Below, one piece after another: positions 23,150 through 35,133 of a DNA stretch of 64,000 nucleotides (the first letter of the stretch is position 1; each line of letters opens with the position of its first letter). The position numbers and the translations under genes were made by a program. Under the pieces are notes generated by a model that searched no databases, was not told the origin of the DNA, and saw only the letters and a list, made by a program, of their open reading frames with translations. Origin of the DNA: Zasmidium citrigriseum (Eukaryota; Ascomycota; Dothideomycetes; Mycosphaerellales; Mycosphaerellaceae); the NCBI GenBank assembly GCA_002786025.1, contig NHNW01000057.1, positions 124,001 through 188,000 on the forward strand. Direction: 5' to 3'.

Positions 23150-24211
23150 CTCTCCTCTCCAACCTATCTCATCCACATTACAACCGTCCACGCTGCTGTT
23201 TCTGATTTCAAACTCGCCATCTACGATACAATCCAACGGGGATATCATCAAAGCCGCCACCATGTTGATTGCCTGTGCCATGCTGCTCGCCGCTCTGCTT
23301 GCTATGACTCTGGCTAACGTCTTCCTTCTCCTGCCGAAGCTCGATAACATCACCCCAAGACCACGCGCTCGCTCACTGTTTCACGTTCGTGATTCCTGCA
23401 GCCGCATAAAAGACGCTCTCTCCAACCTATCTCTAACACATCGCAACCGTCCACGCTACCTTTGCTGCTTTCCAACCCTTAAACAACGACCACATCCTAC
23501 GGGGATAGCATCAACCTAGCAAACATGCCGCTCGCCATCACTATCTTGCTCGCCGCCCTGCTTGCTCTTACATTGGCTAACATCTTGCTTATTGTGGTAA
23601 AGCTCCAGCACAATACGATTAAAGCAACACTCGTCAACGCCGCTTGCATGGCGCTCGTCCTCGTCACTGGCAATGACCTCCACAAGCTGGTCACCGCGTC
23701 TCTCGCCAATGCAGAATGGGCACATGCCGCTCGCTATCCCCATACTGCTCGCGGGCATCCTCGCCGTGATCATAGCTAACGTCTTCTTGTTTCTGCTAAA
23801 CATGCTCCACACGACGCTAAAGATCACGATAGTCAACGCCGCGTACCTAAGCATAGTCCTCGTCGCTAGCAACAACGCCCACACCCTCATCACCTCACGC
23901 CTCTGCTACGACCATTGGGCACAAATCCTCCAACGCCCACACCCTCATCACCTCACGCCTCTGCTACGACCATTGGGCACAAATCCTCACCTGGCTTACT
24001 CGCCGTGGTCCTACCTAACATCTTTATCCTTCTGCCGAAGATCTACTACCTCACGCTCAAGGATACGCTCGTCAACGCCGTATATCTAAGCACGATCCTC
24101 GTCGCTAGCAACGGCGCTCACATCGTCATCTCTTCGCGAGACCATTACAAGTGCTATGAACGCAGACTAGCGCCCGCTGGAGCCGAGCCAACCAGCTTTC
24201 AGCTTTGTTAA
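23150..24211 (+). CDS. Tandem array of small membrane-protein units (four, some broken)
   Basis: Four related units follow each other: from 23,262 (MLIACAMLLAALLAMTLANV), from 23,525 (MPLAITILLAALLALTLANI), from 23,724 (MPLAIPILLAGILAVIIANV), and a partial one from about 23,990 ending at 24,211. A full unit has a first hydrophobic helix, then a segment of the type TLVNAAYLS.VLVAS that forms a second helix, then a polar tail. Unit 1 loses the second helix by frame change, unit 2 runs into a frame different from unit 3, and unit 4 lacks an ATG. Units 1 and 2 also share upstream sequence. I do not recognise the family. At most units 2 and 3 could still make a short two-helix protein. Confidence 0.5.
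23873..23988. repeat. Perfect 58-base tandem duplication
   Basis: Bases 23,873-23,930 are repeated exactly at 23,931-23,988. The duplication covers the tail of membrane unit 3. Because 58 is not a multiple of three it shifts the frame, separating unit 3 from unit 4. The lack of any difference shows it is recent. Confidence 0.95.
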
Positions 24212-25270
24212 ACATCCCCAACAACAACAACTCTCGATCCGAGTGCCAGCATTCTCGCGGACAGCGACACGCCCACTTCGCCAATGAATTACCGCCCTCC
24301 ACCGCCGAGTGCTTGAAGCCCACTGCCATCGTTCCATCGCTGTCACCGCCGAACCCCTCCAACGCAACCGAACCCCTCCATTACCGCCGAGTCCACCCAT
24401 CTGCAGAAGAAGAGGTTTGCGCAAGAAGATCGGTTCTGCGCTGGACGAGGAGGCTTGCTCAGCTGCTAGGCGTGGCACACACTGCGAGAAAGAACTGCTT
24501 GCCTCTGCCGCCGTAGAGTCTGTTTCTGCACTTATCGCCCCAGGCAAAACATAAGAAGAAGAGGAGGTTAAAGAAGAAGCTATGGTTGAAGGCCAGATAC
24601 ATGAAGCTTGCGCTGGTGCCGGGAAGGCTGTTGACACCCACCACCACTCGCTAGACCTCTGGGGCCGTCGAAGGACAATCGACGTCGACCCCTTCGGCCG
24701 ACCTACAGAGCGTGGTCCGGCGGGGCGGCAGCAGACTTGGTGGCCACCGAGGCCGTGATACGGACTGCGGCGGCGGGGAGAGGGCCAGCGACAGGGCCAG
24801 AGCCAGCCGAGGGAGCGGCGCGCGGCAGGCTCTGACGGCTGTCAGGCGCTGGCGTACCAGTCCCTGATCCAACACAAAGTGAAGGTCGGGCGGGTCACTG
24901 GACGCCAATTGCACGACGATGTAGCACTCTTCGAGGTCGCCGATGCGAGAGATCACGAACTAAACATCCACGCGCCGATAGATTGAAGTCACAGTAGGGA
25001 CTTCCAACCCAACTCGCCACAACGACGATGTTTGGGCGGCCGACCAGATCGAATCCCCGACGACATGCTCCCACTCAACAATCCCTCCTCGCCAATGACG
25101 ATATCTGGTCCGCCGACCAGAACAAACCCGCGACGACACGCTTCCGTTGAAGAGTTACTCCTGGTCTCGTTGACGAGTCGGTGCTCAGGTGAAGCTTTCC
25201 GGCTGCGTTGGTCGGTCTCTGCCCTTTGTTCTGTGTTCAAGACGACCTGAGGCTGACTCTTTGCCAGAGA
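24212..25270. other. Island 2 stretch without a confident gene
   Basis: Several ORFs of 60-156 codons overlap on both strands. At 25,022-25,140 the plus strand carries two diverged copies of a segment reading NDDVWAADQ and NDDIWSADQ, spaced by about 78 bases, which suggests a decayed coding repeat. I cannot name any product. Confidence 0.4.
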
Positions 25271-25273
25271 TCG

Positions 25274-25470
25274 TTATCTGGCGGAGGATACGAGGTCGAG
25301 CCCGAAGTCAAACGACAAGCCCCTTGCAACGTCAAGAATCCGCTTAGAGCAGGTAACTTCATTGCGTTGGTGTCGGTAACAATCGTAGCCAGACTGGCAT
25401 TTCTTGCCGCAGCAGCCGCACTGGTTGGGGCTGCTTTTCATGTTGGCGCAGCACATATACATCTGCAGAG
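25274..25470 (-). pseudogene. Cys-rich module fragment related to the gene at 35,134
   Basis: The minus frame contains SPNQCGCCGKKCQSGYDCY. The gene at 35,134 contains HPNNCGWCGHKCDSGFCY, with the same spacing of Asn, Gly and Cys. Modules of this NCG-CG-KC-G-C type occur in secreted fungal proteins. Here there is no signal peptide, and the frame after the module loses the Cys pattern, so this is a fragment. It is not RIP-mutated although a relative exists nearby; the similarity is at protein level and probably too low for RIP. Confidence 0.5.
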
Positions 25471-25685
25471 TCGCGGGTGGAGGCCATAAGGCAAGTGCCG
25501 TATTGAATTTGCGTTCAATAGCACAGCTTCTCCTTCACTTTCACGCCCACGTGATATGTATTCACTCCAATTTTTCCCATCCCTGAAACAATCCCTTCAC
25601 TCACAGCTAGAAGTACAATGGCTCTTATCTCATCGGTCTTTCACGCCGTCTCACTCCAAGTCAGAAACCTCGACCACACGCCAAT

Positions 25686-27000
25686 ATGGAACGCCGCGCT
25701 CCACTTGTTAGGAGCCCATTCGATTCCTTTGGCCCAGAGACTTCTGTCGAAGAAATCAAAGTATTAAAGCCATATGCGCTGCTCACTCTTCGGGACGCCT
25801 TGAACCTCTCGTGTGAACTCGACGATGCCGGCGAGGGTGACATAATCGACGCCTGCCACAACGCCTTGCAGAAGCTAGGCGCGAACAATAAAGGATTGGA
25901 GACACGGACGAAGAGCGATGAAGTGAACTCGGCGACATCTGAGAGCAGCATGACTATTCCCTTATCAGACCGTAATGTATTACTCGGCGGCATAATCTCC
26001 ACTACAGACACGGGAAACGTCTTCTCTCTACTAGAGATCAAGGTATGTGTTCGATAGTAAACATTTAATCGTAACTGACTATGTATAGGCCGGCACAAAC
26101 TATTTAATCGATAGGACGCCGCGGGAGCTTCGAGATAAAATAGTCTAGTTGCTCTATCCTCGCTCTAAGAAGATAACCCTAGATCCTATTAGAGACGTAG
26201 AATTCCGGAAAATCTTTATAGTTAACAAACGCCTATATAATAAACACGCTATAAATGCCGCTATTTAGGTATAGCCTAAGCTTACCTTCTCCTTACACTA
26301 TAAGCTAGATAAGATAGTTAATAATACGGATCGATTAAAGAAGACCTATCCTACGGTAGTTAACGTATAGAAGAAACTTACGTAGCGAGACCTTAAGAGT
26401 CCTTTCGAAAGCAATCTTCGTAGAGTCGTACTTATATTCTAGGACGTTAAGTATATATCTTTAAATAGTATCTAATAGCTTATAATACTACTATATATAG
26501 TAGATATATAGTATCGACCTACTAGATTCGGTAAATTAGTAAAGTAGGAATAGATCCTTACTACCTATAGTAATCCTACGTAGATTAGAATCTCGTTCGA
26601 AATCTATTTAGAGATAGCTTACTTTACTAGCTAGAGCGGACTATTTAATAAGAAACGCTTAGTATAGTTTCTTAAGAGGGTATTCTAGCGTAGAGTAGAG
26701 ATCCGCGACGAGCTAAGGAACGGTATTTAGTAGCGGATATCGCTAGAGGATAGTTAGCGAGAAGCGTACTATCTCGTTAGCGATAGGGATATATTTTTAG
26801 CTAGCTAGAGATTATCTACTTTAGGTTAGAATTTTACTATTAAAGAGTTCTTAAGGCTAAGTAGGTTTTACTTCTCGAACTAGGAGAGCTAGCGTATAAT
26901 AGAGAGGACGAGTATAACGAAGGGTTAAGATTAGTATAATAGAAGAGTATAGTAACGTAAGTCTAGGTAGGTTAGAGACTAAATTTAGAGGCGAGAGGTA
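25686..27000 (+). pseudogene. Unknown gene half destroyed by RIP (clean exon 1, mutated exon 2)
   Basis: Exon 1, 25,686-26,042, encodes about 119 residues (start MERRAPLVRS, later LRDALNLSCELDDAGEGDII) with normal base use. A 46-base intron follows (GTATGT...CTGACTATGTATAG, 26,043-26,088). Exon 2 opens AGTNYLIDRTPRELRDKIV and stays readable in one frame to about 27,000, but from about 26,095 every expected CAG, CAA or TGG is a stop and CA/TG vanish. The fold is unknown; the C-terminal part is rich in Leu, Arg and Ile. The RIP edge therefore falls inside one gene: its 3' part belonged to a duplicated region and its 5' part did not. It converges with alpha of copy B near 27,000. Confidence 0.55.
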
Positions 27001-28280
27001 GATATTAGTACTTAGTTAAAGCAATTAATTTATAAGCTATTAAGGTAATAATAAAACTTTACTATTACGAAACACCTATTAATAAGTAGTATTTAGCCTC
27101 TATTAATTATATAGACGGATATCTATCTAAAACACACCCTATAGCTTAAGGTCCTTCTATAAGCTAAACGTACTCTAGATCGGCTTAGTATATACAAAAT
27201 TAGTATAGAAAAAGACCTATACCTTATCCTACGACTACTTTCCCCTCGCGAAACGTTAACGATTCGTAAGTAGTACCTATATCTTACTCTAGATCTACTC
27301 TATACTATACTACTTCTAGCTAATAGTATAGCTAAACTTCGCTAGGCGCTATAAGAACTTAATAAAGAGCTATTTATTGTATATAGCTCTAATTCTATAG
27401 AAGATAGCTAGATTCGAGTTAATTATAATATCGATCTCGACGGCCGTAGTCTCGTCGATCGGCGCGATAAGCTATTCTCTCTCCTCGTCTTAGTACTTAA
27501 TATCGAGCGAGGTAAATATCTTAACGACCTAGGCTAGTAAGTAGGTAGACTAATCGCCTAGATCCTCGAATACGATTAAGACCTTCTCGATACTATATAG
27601 AAATTCTATCTTCTTTATTTTGCCGTTATAGCCTTCTAGTACGTCCTATATATTAGGACTATAGGGATAGTAGTTAGCGAAGGCGCGACTTTATTAACCT
27701 ATATAGGTCTTAGCTAGGATATCGAGTGTAAAGTAGACTATTAGCGCTAGACTTACTATTACGTATCCGCGGAACTATTAACGGAGCTACTAATAGATTA
27801 CTCCGATTTTAATAACGTAGTTAGTAAAGCGAGGGTATCCCTCGAATACGATAATATTAAGGATTTTAGGGGTAAGGGCGACGAATACGTTAGATACGTT
27901 CTTCTTATTAGCCTCCTATTCTAAAGTTAGTATATAAATATAAAAAAGTTAACTAGCTAAACTAACCTTACGGGCTCTCTTCTAAGCTCGCTCTATAAGC
28001 GCCTCTATATTCTTTATCTCCTCGAAGGTACGCTTATAGGCGACGAGCTCCTAATAGATAGCGACTAGTTAATTTAGCTAGCGAATATACTCGTAAACTC
28101 TCCGAGTAAGTACGGTCTAGTTATTAATATTAGTACGAGCCTAGACGTCTAGCTAATCGCGAAGAGTCTTAAGCTAATATATTAGTATCTTCTAGAGATC
28201 CTCGAGCGTAGTAGTAGCTAGGTTAATATCAGCGAATAGATTATAGATATATTACTACTAACTAGAGGATTAGAGGGACG
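27000..28280 (-). pseudogene. Alpha gene, copy B
   Basis: The minus strand reads, after RIP correction, as a helical N-terminal part (LATTTLEDL, then ELVAYKRTFEEIKNIEALIE), an intron-like gap near 27,915-27,970, and a second part starting EANKKNVSN. It corresponds to 11,470-12,640 in copy A. The N-terminal part looks like a coiled coil. No known family is recognised. Confidence 0.5.
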
Positions 28281-28739
28281 AGGATACGTTTAGCGTATTT
28301 AGTAGTATATTAGACTATATTTTAACGAGTATAGTGTTTTAATACTCTAGTATCGATTAAAGGTATAAATAAGAGAGTATACGAAGTTATAGAGACGCGA
28401 CATATATACTATAGGAGTAAATATAAACGCCGCCTTACCCGGGATATTACTTTAAACTAGCGCTAGCTAAAAGTCGTTATTAAGTAAGGCGGCGTTTATA
28501 TTCCCTAGGTAACCGAATATAAATGTTCTCCTACTCTACTCGCCTTAAGACCTAATCTATATTATTCTTCTATAACCGATAATTGCTACTATAATAATAG
28601 CCCTAACCGTACCTCTAGCTAATAGCGACAAGTCGTTACCTTATAGTAGGAACCTACTAATTACTACTAAACCGTAGATAGAGGCTATACCTAAGAAGAT
28701 TAAGAATAATATATCTATAAATTACCGTATAATACTTCT

Positions 28740-29840
28740 TAACTAGTCTAGATTCGAATACGACTAGAAGCGAGTTAAGATTCGGCGTTTTCTTTACTAT
28801 ACGGCGTCTCTCGATAACGAGGAGTTCTAAGCCCTCTTCGACGATAAGACTAACGACGCTAGCGAGGTTATTACCTAGGTAGGAACCGTACTAAAGTACT
28901 AGTAGTTAGACTTAGTTAGGAATAGGAGACTCGCGATTAACGAGCTCGCGGAGACTATATATAAGGAGATAGGAAGCGAGCTATTCGGAGAAGCTTTCGC
29001 GTCGAAGGAGTATATTATCTTCGTAGATAATCGCTTTACTAGTCGAGCGGATCTACTAGGTAAGTTTTTAGCGACTATAAAAGTTCTAGTCCTATACTTA
29101 TATATTTTATAGATAAACCTAGTCGCGTAGTAATACCGTTTAAGTCCCTTCGCCTCTAGATTATCGAGACCTAGCTAAAGACTAAGATAAACCTTATAAA
29201 AGAGGGTACTAATACCGCCCTACGCGAAGAGTACCGCGAAGACGAGCGCTAAGTTACGGATAAGTAGATCCCGAAGGCCCTAATAGGCTCTCTACTAGGT
29301 ATATTTAATAGCCCGAGAAAGCGTAAGTCTAAGGTACTAAAGGAAATAGAGGACGATATTTACGTCCCGCCGCCTACGCCTATAGTTATACTAGATAATC
29401 GGCTCGTTAAGTTCTATATTTAGGCTTATCTAGATTAAGAGCTTAAATTAGCTACTCTAGAACCTATCCTATTTTACCGTTTTATAGTAGAGCTACTACT
29501 AGACGACCGCTAACTCGATTAAAGCGAAAAGCGTTAGCCGCTAAGCTTCGACGCCGTTAAGACTACTATAACTTAGGCGAGGGGAGGTTACGATAATAGA
29601 TTCTTCTAGACTCGCTACTATATTACCTCTACTACGGCTCTAAAAGATCTAGTTATTATTAATAATAAGGACGTATAGAATATAGTAATCCTCGGTATCG
29701 AGAAGCGTACCGCTAAAGCTAATAGTAAGTTCCGTATCTACTTCTCGCCTAGTATAAAGCTAGAAGAAGTTAGTAATAGCTAGCTAGCTTTAGTAGTAGA
29801 GATCGAAGACGAAGACGATCTCGACTCTCTTCTAGATACA
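28740..29840 (+). pseudogene. Beta gene, copy B
   Basis: Exon 1 contains FEYD, KRVKIRR and, near its end, FVDNRF. It closes at a GTAAG donor near 29,061. Exon 2 opens near 29,115 with PSRVVIPF and carries SPRKRKSK and DNRLVKFYI, followed by a conserved stretch with RFIVELLLDDR. Every feature has its counterpart in the island gene at 16,345-17,547, including the intron position. RIP-type stops occur throughout, so no protein can be made. The product family is unknown. Confidence 0.6.
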
Positions 29841-31169
29841 TAAACGCGGAAGTAGGAGGCCGTACTAGAATATAGCTACTCGCGGTATATTCGGATATAG
29901 CCTAGATAACTAAGTATATAGCTAGAAGATATAGAATTACTAGAAAGGTCGATTATATATAAATTAAAAGAAATAGGTATAGCCGATAGCCTAAATACGA
30001 TTATATTAGCCCTTAGCGGTATAACATTTATAACGTAAGGTCGGCTCTTAGCCTCGTATTCGGTAGTTAGCCGTACCTTCTCTCCTAACTTTACCGCCTA
30101 GCCGACTTAGCTATCGCTCTCTACTACTACTACTACTATTATAACCCCGCTACTATAGCTAGTCTAAAAGTACGATCTTAATCGGCGCCTCTCCTCGCCC
30201 TACCTAATAAGCTTCTCGAATAAATCTTCGCTCTTACTATTAAGTCCGTATTCGTCCTTAATATCTCTAATCGCCCTCTAGTAATCGCCTATACGTACTA
30301 GCGACTCCGCGAGATTACCCTCCTACTATTCTATAAAATTAACGACTTTACGTATACGATCGCTATAAATACGTATATATTAGAGAAGTATATATAGAAG
30401 CGTAGTAGTCTTAAACAATTTACCTCTATCGCCTTCTAAGATATCGAAACTATTAGTAGCGTAGAAGTCTATATTATAGACGGCGAAGACTTATCTATAG
30501 ATAGTATAGAATATACTCTAGCTATATATAAGATACTAGTATCGTATTAGGAGCTAGAGATCGATATCGAGGGAGGGATACTTAAGGACTAGGTATATAT
30601 CCGCCGAGTCTAGGCGGCTTCGGCGATAGATATTATAGTACTTTAGGATCTTATCGCTCGCGCCTAGCGTATCCTCTTCTATAGAGAAGACGATCGAGTA
30701 GTAGAGTTCGATAATAAGCTTAAAGATATAGATAGTACTAAGGAGTATAACGATAGTTCCCGTAATACTAGCGAAGTATATTAGCGTTAAGACTACTAAA
30801 TATAAGTATAGTATTATAGACGTAGGACGGAAGAGAGAGTATAGTAGTAGCTACTAGAGAGTCTCCTAGGGTTTAGGATATATAGATTAGTAGAGTTTCT
30901 TAGTCTATCGAGACTAAACGTCTTTATATATACTACTCTCTTTTCCTATATACTACTACCTTTAGGCTTACTTTATTCTACGGATTTACTACCGTCCCTA
31001 TTATATCTATTAGTATTAGAAGTCGCGAATCGCGTATCGCGATATTACGGGACTTAAGTTATAGGATAACCCTACTTATACCTACCTCCTTCCGTCCTAT
31101 CTATATAGTAGTTTCCTATTAACTTACCTACCTCTTTATCTTTCCTCTACTCTACCCCGTTATATATTA

Positions 31170-33480
31170 ATTAACTACGCTAATCTATTAGTAATAGCGA
31201 CCTCTATCGAGGACTAGCTCTACGAGTATAAGTAGATACTAGAACGCCGAAATAAGTAGTCTATTAGTTACCGCGCGAATAAGAGGCGAGTAGAATAGGT
31301 AGTCCTCCCTATAGCTAAGAAATAAGAACTTTAATTCGAGACTACGAAGCTCCGTATCGACTTCGAGAATAGAGTAGACGATAATAAGTCCCTAGGTTAG
31401 AATAGTATAATAAGGACTATATTCGACCGATATTAGGTATATATAGATAAATTATACGAAGATAGACACCCTTCTCGTAATCGAGACCTCTTACCTACTA
31501 TATACGACATTATTCTTACCTTGAAATATCTAAATTACGAGAGAACGTAGAAATATCGATAGCCTCTAAAGTTTATAACGCTTTAGAACTACTTCTAGGC
31601 TCTTAATACTCGCCTAAGTATACGCTACGGCGATATTACGTACGATAAGAAGGATATCGGAATCTTTAAGTACTATATCGCTAATAGTATTAAGAATCGT
31701 AGTATTATACTCTAGACGGGTAGAGAGCGCTAGGTCGTAGGCTTTAAGGCGGCCTTAGTTATCGTATACCGATATATCTTTACCTCTCTAAATATTAGAG
31801 TTATATATCCTAATATACTATAGATAGATATCCTCGTATAGGGTCTAATAACCGTAACTGGGGCCTAGCCGATCGCTCTAGGGTATAATTACCTTCTTAG
31901 GCCTAAAGGTTAATAGCGTACACCTAAGCTCTAGGATATATAGCTAGTCTTCGATAATAGGCTAGAGGTAGATAATCTAGTAATATATATCTATATCTAG
32001 TACGATAAAGAGAAGTATAATACCCTAGACCTACTAGTTCTACTACCGATTAACGCTAATATATACTTAGGAATAGTAGCGATACTATAAAGCTATACGA
32101 GATCCGTCTAGTCCGAAACCTAGAGCGATACTCCTAGGTCGATCTAATCTTTAGCTTCCTCGGCGTTATTTATACGCGTAGTTAGGCGCTAGCTACCGAT
32201 AGCACTCTATATTAGACTCTACTCGAAGTACTCGAGATAATACGCTAGCGTCTAGACTATATCCTCTAATACTATATACTAGATACCCTATTTCTACCTT
32301 ATGTCTTAGATACTAGCGGCGCTAGCGGATATAAGAATCCTCGGATCTATATATATATAGTAGAGGATTCGTTAGCGATAATAGAGCGCTATATTATAAT
32401 AAGTATAGAACGTACTAGTAAGCGTAGTAGTAGTACTACTCGTAGCGGCTATATACTTTAGCGTAGTCTAGGATACGATAGTCGTTATAAAGCGGTTAAG
32501 CCGTATATTAAGACTAAGGCTACGGATTAGTAGTCTAGACTATATAACTATTACGTTCGCGCTATCGAAAAGGGCGTAACGGATCTATATACTAGGTAGA
32601 GTATTGTCTCTATTAATCGGCTTCGAGAGAATATACCTAACCCTAGCTAAGCGATAGAGTCTACTAATAACGATAATAGCGACCCCCTTAACTACCTCTT
32701 AAACGTACCGTATAGCGCTAGCTTAAAGACCGTACTTTTAACTCGGCCTCTCGACTACGTTAATCTTACCGCGGCTAAGTACTAAATAAGGCTAGCGATT
32801 AAGGCTAAGAAGGACGAGAAGTTAGCCGACGGCTTTCTTCTAAAGAAATATAACCTCTAGGCCTATAGTAAGAAGATCGTAAAAGAGACGTAGGAGTATA
32901 TAATTCGTACTAGATCGTTAGATAAGGACGCCTCTATAGTTAGCTAGTCGAATATATTAAATAGCTATACCGCTATAAAGAGTAGCCTTAACTTATTAGA
33001 TTATATAAACTCGGCGACGTTTAGTACGCGTACTTACCTATTACCTAGTACGTCCGCGTCTACTTCGTATAACTCGCTATCGCCTAGTATTAGACTCTTT
33101 ATCTTAGAGGACGACTTCGAAGACGAATCCCTCTTAGAGTAGGAATTAACTAAGGCCCCTAAGTAGATTAATACTAATAGTAATATCGATCCCGTCTTAC
33201 TCTCGCTTAGTAAGTAGAGTGTTAATATACTATCTAATATAGTATTCGATATATAGCGATAGGCCTACCTTCTAGATATCGAGGTAGCTTATTCGTCTAA
33301 GTCTACTACTTAGACCCTCGAGGGCTTCGATAACCTCTAAGACCTCGTATTCTATAACGATAGTAGAGATATATTAGATATTCTTAAGTAGTCCGAGACG
33401 CTTATTAATCTCGAGTTAAGCGGAAGTCTTATAGATAACGTAGCTAACGAGGAGTTAGAAGCCGCTATCGACGACTCCTA
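31170..33480 (+). pseudogene. Gamma gene, copy B
   Basis: A long plus frame opens near 31,195 (TSIED, then YRANKRRVE), passes DRHPSRNRDLLPTIYDI and TGRERWVVGFKAA, and continues with probable intron gaps to an acidic C-terminal part around 33,100-33,480. Copy A has the same protein on the minus strand (8,890-6,560). The N-terminal 150 residues look charged and helical. I do not find the motifs of a DDE transposase, tyrosine recombinase, reverse transcriptase or helicase, although RIP may have erased some catalytic residues. Confidence 0.5.
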
Positions 33481-33649
33481 AAAGGGTAATAATACGTACT
33501 CTAGGGTCTACCCTATTCGCCTATAGGGCCTCGAAGTCTCTACTTTCCTCGCTACTTTTAATATAGGCGTACTCTTAACTAGGATTACGACGTCTTTACC
33601 TAATAAGGTACCTAACGCTTCGCTAAGCAAGTAATTTATATTAGTAGAG

Positions 33650-34960
33650 TAGACCTAGTCTCGCGATCCGCTATTATACTATATATTTTAGTATCTATAT
33701 AATATTAAATACTAATACCCGACGCTATATATACGTAAATACTTTAGCTAATATATCTATAGTACTACTAAGGTATAGTACTATATCGATCGAAGCCGTA
33801 AATACGACTATCCTAGTAAGGAATATAATATCCTATAGAAGGGGTTTAATAAGATTATAGAGCGCTTACTAAAGTATACGCTAGTTCCTACGGAGAAGAT
33901 TATAGCTTTAATCTTTATATATAGATTAGTCCCTAAAGTTAAGGACTACGCTAGTAGAAGCTTAAGCGACGTAACTAGACTAGTTAGCGTTATAATCCCT
34001 CGTTATTCGCTAGATAAGATATAGATCGTAGACCTATAATCGGCGCCCTTCTCTAGTCTCTTTTTAAATAGTCTACTAATAATATATACTAGTTACTCTT
34101 ACGTGTTCTAGAATATTTCTAAGACGGTTCTAGGTTCTTCTTATTCTTAGAACAAGTACGATAGGGCGATACTAAAGTTCGTTTACGCTACTAAGAATAA
34201 TATCTACTAAGCGATCTAAGATCTACGCGGCTCTATCCCACCCCTAGCGCCTAATCCTAACGATAATAGGAACTCTAAGGTTAGTAATAGTAAGCGTAAG
34301 TTTATTTACGTTTACTACTTTAGCGCTAATTATAAGTTCGGCGAGGATAGTAAGCCTAGGACTTATAGTAACCTCGCCGCTATACGGATATATATTGCCC
34401 GCGACTATAGCTAGCCTATCGTAGAGAAGAAGATCTTAGATCGCATTTTAGAGTTAAAGTAGAAGAAGGATAATCTCTTATACGCTCCGGATAAGCCGAG
34501 CCTAGCGACTCTAGTCGAGTAGCGGTTAGGGGACGACGACGCTAACTCGGACGACTATGCTACATAGTAAACGCTAGTGCCGTAACCTAAGAAGTCGGGA
34601 CTATCGATAGCTTGTCTAGCGCTAGGTTACAAGAGCGTAATAGCAAGAGACAACCTCTCGAAGCACTTGCACTTTAATTATAGCTGCACCTTCGTATAAG
34701 GCACGGCTATCGTAAACTACATTCTCGGTGGTAGTAATTTAGCGTCTTTGTCGGATAACGTAAAGGGAACACGGTTATAGGACGACTATGCGAAATTTAT
34801 ATATGTACGCTTGTTTAAAGACTATGTAAAGGAGTACTCTATGTCGTCGCGCACCTCATTTAAGTCGCATCTCCGAGACTAGCACAAGGTCTCAAAGGAA
34901 GATGCCGAGCAGCAGGTCAGAGATTAAGTCAAGGCATTCAAAGCATCTCAGAAGCAGTAA
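33650..34960 (+). pseudogene. Unknown gene with zinc-finger-like C-terminal part (RIP-degraded)
   Basis: A plus frame can be followed from about 33,650 (YPSKEYNIL, TEKIIALIF) to 34,960 (VKAFKASQKQ). Near 34,310-34,410 the reading FIYVYYFSANYKFG...RTYSNLAAIR has Tyr at positions where RIP would convert Cys or His of a finger. Near 34,600-34,680 CLALGYKSVIARDNLSKHLHF resembles a C2H2 finger. Towards the end RIP fades out: TG and CA reappear but several in-frame stops remain. No counterpart was found beside copy A, so it may not belong to the element. Confidence 0.4.
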
Positions 34961-35133
34961 TGGAGAGGGACGGTGAATGCGATCATGGGATTTGGCGGCT
35001 TGGTATGCGCTTTGCATTTGTTTTACCTGACGACATGCATATTTGCTGCATTTTGGCCAGATCTTTGATGATATGGACTTAGACAGAATCACCGAAATGC
35101 AAACCACAATTTGTCTATCTTACATCTTCAGCC

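Larger units (their letters stand above)
27000..33640 (+). mobile_element. Multigene element, copy B (RIP-degraded)
   Basis: This copy aligns in inverted orientation with 6,540-12,640. Order: alpha on minus (about 28,280 to 27,000), beta on plus (28,740-29,840), a readable but unassigned space, and gamma on plus (31,170-33,480). I estimate roughly three quarters identity by eye; part of the difference must come from independent RIP of the two copies. Terminal repeats and target-site duplications could not be found by eye. The element could be a transposon with unusual genes or a segmental duplication carrying a host gene cluster. Confidence 0.7.
26090..34560. other. RIP-exhausted tract 3
   Basis: The dinucleotide pattern is that of tract 1: CA and TG nearly absent, CG retained, and no ATG-started frame. 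The left edge lies within the gene starting at 25,686. The right edge is blurred; TG and CA return gradually between about 34,550 and 34,960, unlike the sharp left edge. Confidence 0.95.

Noticed and set aside
27000..33640. A Starship or other tyrosine-recombinase element
   Set aside because: I could not identify the catalytic Arg...His-x-x-Arg...Tyr pattern in alpha, beta or gamma; RIP may hide it, but there is no positive evidence.
34892..35107. A 71-residue minus-strand frame at the RIP edge
   Set aside because: It lies opposite a decayed plus-strand frame and has no recognisable features.
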